Below are positions 1-5,432 of a DNA stretch of 16,323 bases, one piece after another; within the stretch, counting starts at the first letter, position 1; the number at the start of each line of letters is the position of its first letter. Where the stretch lies: contig CAAGKS010000105.1 in NCBI GenBank assembly GCA_900770605.1, forward strand, positions 1 to 16,323. The letters run 5' to 3'. This DNA comes from Clostridia bacterium (GTDB taxonomy: Bacteria > Bacillota > Clostridia > Oscillospirales > CAG-272). A model generated the notes under the pieces. It saw only the letters and a list, made by a program, of their open reading frames with translations, did no database searches and was not told the DNA's origin. The position numbers and the translations under genes are program-made.

Positions 1-72
1 AAAAAGTTTGCGGGTTCTAAGGGCAGCGCCCTTAGCTGAAAAGCGTGGCAAAAAAGCTTCCAACTAAATAAG
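1..72 (+). repeat. Modular intergenic repeat, left-edge copy (cut by the window edge)
   Basis: Bases 1-36 match 16151-16186 at 34 of 36 positions. They contain a hairpin with arms CTAAGGGC (17-24) and GCCCTTAG (28-35). Bases 48-72 (GCAAAAAAGCTTCC followed by AACTAAATAAG) match 16022-16046 exactly and 4699-4722 with small changes. The first ten bases correspond to the right arm of the AAACTTTTT/AAAAAGTTT hairpin at 16138-16160, so the window starts in mid-hairpin. No gene overlaps this stretch. The orientation suggests it follows a plus-strand gene lying left of the window; that is inference. Confidence 0.75.
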
Positions 73-77
73 TATTA

Positions 78-114
78 AAAAAAGTGGAGCGACCTTCGGT
101 CGCTCCACTTTTTT
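78..114 (-). terminator. Rho-independent terminator of the CofE-like gene (probably bidirectional)
   Basis: A near-perfect stem has arms GTGGAGCGACC (84-94) and GGTCGCTCCAC (98-108) around a UUC loop. It is flanked by A-runs on the left and T-runs on the right (78-83 and 109-114), so it reads as hairpin plus U-tract on both strands. It lies 3 bases past the stop of the minus-strand gene ending at 118. The GTGGAG/CTCCAC core resembles the terminal hairpin of the other repeat copies (4732-4778 and 16060-16098). Confidence 0.9.
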
Positions 115-117
115 ATT

Positions 118-1311
118 TTATTCGGTTGTGTAGTTATCAAAATATCCCTGGATGTGAACAACGGGAGTTCCCTTGTCACCGGAGCCGGACGTGAGGTCGC
201 ACAGCGAGCCGATAAGGTCTGTGAGGCGGCGGGGAGTCGTTCCCTCGGACGCCATCTTTCCAACAAGGTCGGAGTCCTTCTCGGTGATCTTCTGCTTGAT
301 AGCCTCCTTGAGCGCGTCACCGGAAAGTCCGGAGAATTCGTTGTCTGCGAGGTACTTGAGCTTGAGCTCGTTGGGAGTGCCCTCAAGTCCTGCGGTGTAT
401 GCAGGAGCAACTACCGGGTCTGCAAGCTCCCAGATCTTGCCCACGGGATCCTTGAATGCGCCGTCGCCGTAAACCATTACCTCAACGGTCTTTCCCGTAG
501 CCTCAAACAGCTTCTTCTGAATTGCATCAACAACAGGCTGGCACTCGCGGGGGAAGAGCTTTACCTGCTCCTCGGTAGCCTTGTTGGAGCCGAGAAGTCC
601 GTAATGCTCGTTAAATCCGCTGCCGTTTACAGACTCGGAGAGTATCTCGTCAAGTCCGAAGACCTTTTGTGCGCCTGCCGCGCGCAAAATTCTCTTTGTT
701 CTTGCGCGGGTGTGAATGTCACAGCAAAGCACGTTCTTGGTGTAGGGAAGCACTGCGCGCGCGTCGTTAGCAAATACTATCTCAGCCTCTGCGCCGCATT
801 CCTCGATGATGCTCGCGTAATATTCAACGTAGTCAACGCCTGTAAATCTATGCTTCTCGTAGCCGAAAAGCTCTCTGTATTTTTCGAGTGTGAGCACGTC
901 TGAGTAGGGGTTGATGCCCTTTTCGTCTATCGCGTCCATGCTGACAAGGTGGTTTCCAACCTCGTCTGAGGGATAGGAGAGCATAAGCACGATCTTCTTT
1001 GCGCCCTTTGCGATTCCGCGCAAGCAGATAGCAAAGCGGTTGCGGCTGAGAATGGGGAATATAACACCAACGGTCTCTCCGCCAAACTTTGCCTTGACGT
1101 CGGCAGCAATGTCGTCAACGCTCGCGTAGTTACCCTGCGCGCGTGCGACGATAGCCTCGGTCATTGCAACTATATCGCGATCCTTGATCTCAAATCCGCC
1201 GTCCACAGCCGCTTCAAGAACGGAAGAGGTTACGATATCAACGATATCGTCGCCCTGTCTTATTATCGGTGTGCGGACTCCGCGGGATACTGTGCCTATC
1301 ATACGACTCAT
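118..1311 (-). CDS. CofE-like gamma-glutamyl ligase (coenzyme F420-0:L-glutamate ligase family)
   Basis: The 397-residue protein resembles the F420_ligase (CofE) family in its Clostridia form. It opens with the family-like stretch GVRTPIIRQGDD (11-22) and has TEAIVARAQGN (51-61), a CDIHTRART segment (197-205) and GDGAFKDPVG (282-291), which I read as part of the nucleotide/metal region. Archaeal CofE adds glutamate to F420-0 with GTP, but that enzyme is only about 250 residues. The longer bacterial relatives occur in anaerobes with no known F420, so the acceptor is unknown. The start is supported by AGGAG 8-9 bases upstream (1321-1325 on the plus strand). It has its own promoter (1359-1387) and terminator (78-114), so it is probably monocistronic. 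No other F420 gene is in the window. Family call fairly sure; substrate unknown. Confidence 0.8.
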   Translation of the reverse strand: MSRMIGTVSRGVRTPIIRQGDDIVDIVTSSVLEAAVDGGFEIKDRDIVAMTEAIVARAQGNYASVDDIAADVKAKFGGETVGVIFPILSRNRFAICLRGIAKGAKKIVLMLSYPSDEVGNHLVSMDAIDEKGINPYSDVLTLEKYRELFGYEKHRFTGVDYVEYYASIIEECGAEAEIVFANDARAVLPYTKNVLCCDIHTRARTKRILRAAGAQKVFGLDEILSESVNGSGFNEHYGLLGSNKATEEQVKLFPRECQPVVDAIQKKLFEATGKTVEVMVYGDGAFKDPVGKIWELADPVVAPAYTAGLEGTPNELKLKYLADNEFSGLSGDALKEAIKQKITEKDSDLVGKMASEGTTPRRLTDLIGSLCDLTSGSGDKGTPVVHIQGYFDNYTTE

Positions 1312-1358
1312 ATCAATATACTCCTGACAGTAAAGATTTTACGAATTTTTACATAAAC

Positions 1359-1387
1359 AGTATAACAAAAAAACGCTTATTTGTAAA
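1359..1387 (-). promoter_or_regulatory. Sigma-A promoter of the CofE-like gene
   Basis: On the minus strand TTTACA (1382-1387) and TATACT (1359-1364) are separated by exactly 17 bases. The predicted start of transcription lies about 40 bases before the ATG at 1311. Confidence 0.7.
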
Positions 1388-1436
1388 GATTTTTGAGAAA
1401 ACTTATTCGTGATTTTTTATATTTTTTTGATGAATA

Positions 1437-2039
1437 TTATTTCAATATACCCTCTATGAGTATCTTGACGCCGATAGCCAAAAGCACGATACCGCCTGCA
1501 AGCTCTGCCTTCCCGCTGAACTTACCGCCAACCTTTGCGCCAAGCGCCGCGCCTATGAAGGAGCAGATAAAGGTTATAACGCCGATAAGGCTTATCGCGA
1601 TCCATACGTTCGCGTTCATAGCGGCAAAGGAAACTCCTGCTGCGAGCGCGTCGATGCTCGTTGCTATCGCAAAGGCGAACATGGTTGCGGGGAGAAGCGA
1701 GGCGTTCTTTTCGTTCTGGCAGCAAAGGCAAATGCCCTCTGCCGCGGCCTGCTTTGCTTCCTTTATCTCCTTGATCGCCTCAACTATCATCTTGATGCCG
1801 AGGAATGCGAGCAGAGCAAACACTATATAGGGCGCGATGCTGTCAACGTAAGCGGCGAACGCCGATCCGAGAAGCCAGCCGAGAAACGGCATGAGCGCCT
1901 GGAAGAATCCGAACCATATACCGCAGGCAAGTCCGGTCTTGATGTATTTTTCCTTGGTGGCAAGACCCTTGCAGATGCTTACCGCAAATGCGTCTGCGGC
2001 GAGCGCCACAGCTATCGCTATCAATTCCCAAAGTGACAT
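1437..2039 (-). CDS. mntP: MntP-type manganese efflux pump
   Basis: A 200-residue integral membrane protein built as two similar halves of three hydrophobic helices, the MntP (formerly YebN) architecture; E. coli MntP has 188 residues. Each half carries a conserved acidic signature: DAFAVS with Asp16 in helix 1 and SIDALAAG with Asp130 in the second half. MntP exports excess Mn2+ from the cytoplasm. A longer reading frame reaches 2129, but the ATG at 2039 is preferred: it has AGAGGT five bases upstream, gives the family N-terminus MSLWELIAIAVALAADAF, and the extra 30 residues overlap the promoter. The central cytoplasmic linker (about 88-115) contains CLCC (Cys104, Cys106, Cys107), possibly metal-binding. 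It is divergent from proB. No clear terminator was seen at 1388-1436. Confidence 0.9.
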   Translation of the reverse strand: MSLWELIAIAVALAADAFAVSICKGLATKEKYIKTGLACGIWFGFFQALMPFLGWLLGSAFAAYVDSIAPYIVFALLAFLGIKMIVEAIKEIKEAKQAAAEGICLCCQNEKNASLLPATMFAFAIATSIDALAAGVSFAAMNANVWIAISLIGVITFICSFIGAALGAKVGGKFSGKAELAGGIVLLAIGVKILIEGILK

Positions 2040-2043
2040 AATT

Positions 2044-2049
2044 ACCTCT
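2044..2049 (-). promoter_or_regulatory. Ribosome binding site fixing the mntP start
   Basis: The minus strand reads AGAGGT, then AATT, then ATG. It selects the start at 2039 over the in-frame upstream ATG at 2129. Confidence 0.75.
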
Positions 2050-2100
2050 ATCGTCCATAAAAGTTTCACCTCGCGCGCGTGCGCGCCAAGCAACCACATT

Positions 2101-2129
2101 ATTTTATCATCAGCGGCTGTTTTTGTCAA
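2101..2129 (-). promoter_or_regulatory. Sigma-A promoter of mntP
   Basis: Minus strand TTGACA (2124-2129) and TAAAAT (2101-2106) with a 17-base spacer. The leader that follows is about 55 bases, with a short GC-rich inverted stretch (GCGCGC-type, 2073-2089). It is too short for the manganese (yybP-ykoY) riboswitch often found before mntP. Confidence 0.8.
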
Positions 2130-2147
2130 GTATTTTCGCCATAACTC

Positions 2148-2176
2148 TTGAAAAATCCGATGAAATGAGGTATAAT
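2148..2176 (+). promoter_or_regulatory. Sigma-A promoter of the proB operon
   Basis: TTGAAA (2148-2153) and TATAAT (2171-2176) with a 17-base spacer. It lies back-to-back with the mntP promoter; the two -35 boxes are 18 bases apart. GAGGT at 2206-2210 is the ribosome binding site for the ATG at 2217. Confidence 0.85.
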
Positions 2177-2216
2177 CAATTAAACGTAAGGATAACTTTA
2201 AAAAAGAGGTATATAA

Positions 2217-3020
2217 ATGGGATATTTCAGGGATAGTAAGAGGATAGTTGTAAAGGTTGGAACTTCAACGCTTACGCACGCGACAGGACACCTTAATCTT
2301 CGCCGTATCGAGAAGCTCGTAAAGGTGCTTTCCGATATGAAGAACTGGGGAGTTCAGGTGGTGCTCGTTTCTTCGGGAGCGGTAAGCGCGGGAGTTGCAA
2401 AGATGGGATTTGGAAAGATACCCTCAACACCCGAGGAAAAGCAGGCTATGGCGGCAATAGGTCAGAGCGAGCTTATGAAGATATACGATAAATTTTTCTC
2501 CGACTACGGACACACGGTGGCGCAGATACTTATGACGAAGGAAGCGGTCACAAATCCCGAGCGACGCGCGGCGGCGGAAAACACCTTCCGCAGATTGCTT
2601 GAAATGAACTGCATTCCCGTGGTAAACGAGAACGACTCTGTTTCCACAGACGAGCTCACAAAGTTTGGCGGCAACGACATTCTTTCCGCATACGTGGCAA
2701 GTCTTTGCGAGGCTGATCTTTTGCTCAACCTTTCCGATATAGACGGACTTTACGATAAGGATCCTCGCGCGTTTGAGGACGCGAAGCTCATCGAGCGCGT
2801 TGAGAACGTAGACGAGGTGATCTCTCTTGCAGGAGGGGCGGGCACTGAGCGCGGAACGGGCGGAATGATCGCCAAGCTCAACGCGGCAAAAATGGTCACC
2901 GAGCAGGGAATCCCTATGTTTATACTTAACGGCGAGCAGCCTGAGATACTTTACACCTTGCTTGACGGCGGACATATCGGAACGTATTTTGTTGCCAACA
3001 AGGAGAAGTCGGTAAAATGA
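2217..3020 (+). CDS. proB: Glutamate 5-kinase (short form, no PUA domain)
   Basis: The 267-residue amino-acid kinase phosphorylates the gamma-carboxyl of L-glutamate with ATP, the first step of proline synthesis. Visible motifs are IVVKVGTSTL (10-19, Lys13 for ATP phosphate), VSSGAVSAG (51-59), PVVNENDSVS (135-143), SDIDGLYDKDPR (173-184) and the GTGGM loop (213-217). The length equals the kinase domain alone; E. coli ProB has 367 residues with a C-terminal PUA domain. The substrate loop reads KFGGND (149-154) where the usual sequence is FGDND, so the first Asp of the Asp-Asn-Asp triad is Gly. It is first in an operon with nth (ATGA overlap) and a ROK kinase. proA is not in the window. Family call very sure. 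Confidence 0.95.
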   Translation: MGYFRDSKRIVVKVGTSTLTHATGHLNLRRIEKLVKVLSDMKNWGVQVVLVSSGAVSAGVAKMGFGKIPSTPEEKQAMAAIGQSELMKIYDKFFSDYGHTVAQILMTKEAVTNPERRAAAENTFRRLLEMNCIPVVNENDSVSTDELTKFGGNDILSAYVASLCEADLLLNLSDIDGLYDKDPRAFEDAKLIERVENVDEVISLAGGAGTERGTGGMIAKLNAAKMVTEQGIPMFILNGEQPEILYTLLDGGHIGTYFVANKEKSVK

Positions 3021-3682
3021 ATAAGGCACAAAAGAAGCAGAGAATGGCGCAGATAGTGGCAGAGCTTGAGGCGCTTTATCCGTCTGCGGAATGCGCGCTT
3101 GAATACGGCGGAGAGCCGTGGCGCCTTATGGTAATGGCGCGCCTTTCCGCACAGTGCACGGACGCGCGAGTAAATCAGGTGTGCCGAGTACTCTTTGAGA
3201 AATTTCCAACGCTTGACGCGCTTGCTGACGCGCCGCTTGGAGAGATCGCGGACATAGTTCGTCCCTGCGGCTTGTGGCAGACGAAGTCAGAGAACATAAA
3301 GGCGGAGTGCATAATGCTTCGCGATGAGTTTGGCGGCGTGCTTCCCGTGGAGATGAACGAGCTTTTGAGGTTTCCGGGCGTTGGGCGCAAGATAGCAAAT
3401 CTTTTGCGCGGCGATATTTTCGGAGAGCCTGCGGTCGTTGCCGACACGCATTGTATCAGAATATGCGGCAGGCTTGGAATGTACCGCGAAAGCATCAAGG
3501 ACGCGCACAAGGTGGAGCGCACGCTCTGCGAGCTGATAGCCCCCGAAAAGCAGTCCGACTTTTGTCATAGAATAGTTCAGTTTGGCAGAGACGTTTGTAC
3601 GGCGCGCTCGCCAAGGTGCGAGACCTGTCCTATCACGCAGCTTTGCGAGAGGGCAATAAAACAGAGTAAAAATAAAGACTGA
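3017..3682 (+). CDS. nth: Endonuclease III (DNA glycosylase/AP lyase)
   Basis: The 221-residue base-excision-repair enzyme removes oxidised pyrimidines and cleaves the strand at the abasic site. The helix-hairpin-helix motif is LLRFPGVGRKIANLL (116-130) with the catalytic Lys125, and the catalytic Asp143 lies in VADTH (141-145). The C-terminal 4Fe-4S cluster loop is complete: Cys194, Cys201, Cys204, Cys210 in C-x6-C-x2-C-x5-C spacing. The LSAQCTD segment (43-49) matches the LSAQATD region of E. coli Nth (211 residues). Its ATG overlaps the proB stop by four bases (ATGA at 3017), implying translational coupling; it therefore shares the proB promoter. The link to proline synthesis is one of position only. 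Confidence 0.94.
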   Translation: MNKAQKKQRMAQIVAELEALYPSAECALEYGGEPWRLMVMARLSAQCTDARVNQVCRVLFEKFPTLDALADAPLGEIADIVRPCGLWQTKSENIKAECIMLRDEFGGVLPVEMNELLRFPGVGRKIANLLRGDIFGEPAVVADTHCIRICGRLGMYRESIKDAHKVERTLCELIAPEKQSDFCHRIVQFGRDVCTARSPRCETCPITQLCERAIKQSKNKD

Positions 3683-3703
3683 AATCAAACAGGAGAATTT
3701 GTT

Positions 3704-4648
3704 ATGTATAGAATTGGTATAGATCTTGGCGGAACGAATATTGCGGTGGGACTTGTTAACGACGAGCTGCAAATAGTTAAAAAGCTCAGCACTCCCACGT
3801 TGGCAAAAAGACCCCCTGAGGAGATAATCGCAGATATGGCGGCGCTTTGCAAGAAGGTATGCGCCGAATTCGGAATAAGCATTTCCGATGTTGGAAGCAT
3901 TGGTATCGCCGCTCCCGGAATGATCAATTCCGACACGGGCGTCGTGGAATACTCCAACAACATTCCACTCAGAAATTTCCCGATAGTTGCGGTGCTCAGA
4001 GAGCTTCTCGGCACTGACGTGCATATCGGCATCGCTAACGATGCAAATGCGGCGGCGTGGGGCGAGGCTTGCGCAGGCGCGGCAAAGGGAACTAATAACA
4101 GCATAATGGTAACGCTCGGCACAGGCGTTGGCGGCGGTATCATTATCGACGGCAAGCTTTATACGGGCTCTAATTGCGCAGGCGGCGAGCTTGGACATAC
4201 GGTCATAGTTGTGGACGGCGTTCCTTGCTCTTGCGGCAGACGCGGCTGCTGGGAGGTATATTCCTCCGCAACGGCACTTGTACGTATGACGCGCGAGAAG
4301 ATAGAGGAGTGCATCGCAACAGGCAGAGAGAGCGTTATGCTCAGCGCTCATAAGGTCTCCGGCAGAACGGCTTGTGACGGTATGAGAGCAGGTGACGCGG
4401 CGGCTACTGAGGTCTATAACGAATACATCAAGTACCTCGCGGCAGGCCTTGTAAATATGATAAATATTTTTCAGCCCGAGGTCATTTCTCTCGGCGGCGG
4501 AATCTCGGGTGAGGGACAGTCGCTTATCGATTCCTTGCTGCCTCTCGTGAGAGCAGAGCAGTACGGCGGCGGACTTTCTACCACTACCGAGCTTCGCATA
4601 GCCGCTCTTGGCAACGATGCAGGCATCATCGGCGCAGCAATGCTTTGA
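3704..4648 (+). CDS. ROK-family sugar kinase, probably glucokinase
   Basis: A 314-residue ATP-dependent hexose kinase of the ROK family. The N-terminal phosphate loop is GIDLGGTN (5-12), and the catalytic Asp113 lies in ANDANAAAWGE (111-121). GTGVGGGIIIDGK (139-151) is the second phosphate motif. The ROK zinc site is complete: His165 in GELGH and CSCGRRGCWE (175-184) with Cys175, Cys177 and Cys182. There is no N-terminal helix-turn-helix, so this is a kinase and not a ROK repressor. AGGAG (3691-3695) precedes the ATG at 3704. It is the third gene of the proB operon, 21 bases after nth, and ends at the terminator at 4732-4782. Glucose is the likeliest substrate for this zinc-motif subgroup, but N-acetylglucosamine, N-acetylmannosamine or another hexose cannot be excluded. 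Confidence 0.9.
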   Translation: MYRIGIDLGGTNIAVGLVNDELQIVKKLSTPTLAKRPPEEIIADMAALCKKVCAEFGISISDVGSIGIAAPGMINSDTGVVEYSNNIPLRNFPIVAVLRELLGTDVHIGIANDANAAAWGEACAGAAKGTNNSIMVTLGTGVGGGIIIDGKLYTGSNCAGGELGHTVIVVDGVPCSCGRRGCWEVYSSATALVRMTREKIEECIATGRESVMLSAHKVSGRTACDGMRAGDAAATEVYNEYIKYLAAGLVNMINIFQPEVISLGGGISGEGQSLIDSLLPLVRAEQYGGGLSTTTELRIAALGNDAGIIGAAML

Positions 4649-4651
4649 TGC

Positions 4652-4722
4652 CGCGAGGATGCGAGGATGCGATTAACGCTTTTTTGAAAAAAAGCTTAGC
4701 AAAAAACTTTCAACTAAATAAG
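4652..4722 (+). repeat. Modular intergenic repeat after the ROK kinase gene
   Basis: Just past the stop are GCGAGGATG units (4653-4671), a perfect hairpin GCTTTTTT/AAAAAAGC (4678-4685 with 4688-4695), then GCAAAAAACTTTCAACTAA and ATAAG (4699-4722). This last part is the same module as 48-72 and 16022-16046. From 4699 through the terminator to 4773 it matches 16022-16098 with about six substitutions and one indel. Confidence 0.8.
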
Positions 4723-4731
4723 GATTAAAGC

Positions 4732-4782
4732 ATTATTGGTGGAGTAGCCGTTTTTATTTCGGGCACTCCACCAATAATTTTT
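4732..4782 (+). terminator. Terminator of the proB-nth-ROK operon (repeat hairpin module)
   Basis: A perfect 14-bp stem, ATTATTGGTGGAGT (4732-4745) with ACTCCACCAATAAT (4765-4778), followed by TTTTAT. A short inner CCG/CGG pairing may extend the stem into the loop. The same hairpin recurs at 16060-16098. It sits between two convergent transcription units and may stop both, although the U-tract favours the plus strand. Confidence 0.88.
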
Positions 4783-4797
4783 ATATTTTAATTTTTA

Positions 4798-4870
4798 GGA
4801 AGCTTTTTTGCTTACTTTTTTCTCGAAAAAAGTAAGCGCGTCCTCGCGTCCCTCGCGTCCCTCGCGTCTC
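4798..4870 (-). repeat. Inverted copy of the repeat, overlapping the iorB 3' end
   Basis: On the minus strand this reads: three 9-base units (4843-4869), GACGCGCTTAC, the perfect 12-bp hairpin GCTTACTTTTTT/AAAAAAGTAAGC (4810-4821 with 4826-4837), then GCAAAAAAGCTTCC (4798-4811). The order is the same as in the copy at 15983-16035, but on the other strand. The iorB stop codon (4812-4814) falls inside the hairpin arm. The hairpin followed by A/T-rich sequence may also act as the terminator of the ligase-symporter-iorAB operon. Confidence 0.8.
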
Positions 4871-5432
4871 TGCCGAGGCTGAATGCTTTGAGGTTCATCT
4901 CCACGAATTTAGGCGCTACTGACTGGCGTATCGCCTCGAGCCACTTTTCCTCGGGAATGGGAAGGTACTTTGAAAGTCTGCCCATAAGCACGATATTGGT
5001 AGCCTTGGAAGATCCTGCCTCAAGCGCGGGAGTGAGAGCGTCCATCTCGTCAACCTTCACTCCAAGCGTTGCAAGCTCATCGAGCGCGGCGTGGGGGTAT
5101 TCTGCCGCGCCTGTGATAACGGGCATAGGATCGATCTCCTGGGAGTTTACTATAATAACGCCGTCCTTTTTAAGAAAACGCGCGTAGCGAGCCGCCTCGA
5201 GCTTTTCAAATGAAACGATAAAATCAGCCTCTCCCTTATCGATTATAGGGGAATAGACCTTATCGCCGTATCTTACGTAGGTAACAACGCTTCCGCCTCT
5301 CTGGCTCATTCCGTGTACCTCGGAGACCTTGACGTCAAATCCCTCGTTCACGAGGAGCTTACCGAGCAGCTTACTTGCAAGCAGCGAGCCCTGACCGCCA
5401 ACGCCAACTATCATTATATTATTTACAGCCAT
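4812..5432 (-). CDS. iorB: Indolepyruvate ferredoxin oxidoreductase, beta subunit
   Basis: A 206-residue gamma-type 2-oxoacid:ferredoxin oxidoreductase subunit that partners IorA in the oxidative decarboxylation of aryl pyruvates to aryl-acetyl-CoA, or the reverse. It begins with the Rossmann-like GVGGQGSLLAS (10-20) and has EVHGMSQRGGSV (38-49), both characteristic of the POR gamma domain. GGAGGTGA lies directly upstream, and the ATG overlaps the iorA stop by one base (TAATG), so translation is tightly coupled. The family core finishes around FVEMNLKAFSLG (to 187). The remaining 19 residues, including Asp-Ala-Arg repeated three times and a basic RTRLLFSRKK end, are encoded by the intergenic repeat at 4798-4870. 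That tail is probably not functional. Confidence 0.93.
   Translation of the reverse strand: MAVNNIMIVGVGGQGSLLASKLLGKLLVNEGFDVKVSEVHGMSQRGGSVVTYVRYGDKVYSPIIDKGEADFIVSFEKLEAARYARFLKKDGVIIVNSQEIDPMPVITGAAEYPHAALDELATLGVKVDEMDALTPALEAGSSKATNIVLMGRLSKYLPIPEEKWLEAIRQSVAPKFVEMNLKAFSLGRDARDARDARTRLLFSRKK
4843..4869 (-). repeat. Three tandem 9-base units in the iorB coding sequence
   Basis: CTCGCGTCC occurs at 4843-4851 and 4852-4860, then CTCGCGTCT at 4861-4869, with a partial unit before. On the coding strand each unit is GAC GCG AGG, giving Asp-Ala-Arg three times (iorB residues 189-197). The 9-base period means gain or loss of units keeps the reading frame. Confidence 0.9.

Noticed and set aside
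154..903. Plus-strand open frame (249 codons) opposite the CofE-like gene
   Set aside because: It is a shadow frame; the minus-strand gene has a promoter, ribosome binding site, family motifs and terminator.
118..1311. Evidence of F420 metabolism
   Set aside because: A CofE-like protein alone does not show F420 synthesis; long bacterial homologues occur without it.
2040..2100. Manganese (yybP-ykoY) riboswitch before mntP
   Set aside because: The leader from the promoter to the ATG is only about 55 bases, and the conserved riboswitch core is absent.
3287..4351. Minus-strand open frame (354 codons) opposite nth and the ROK kinase
   Set aside because: It spans two well-supported genes and their gap, with no motif or start signal.
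4843..4869. CRISPR-like or origin iterons
   Set aside because: Only three 9-base units, inside a coding sequence and part of the dispersed repeat.
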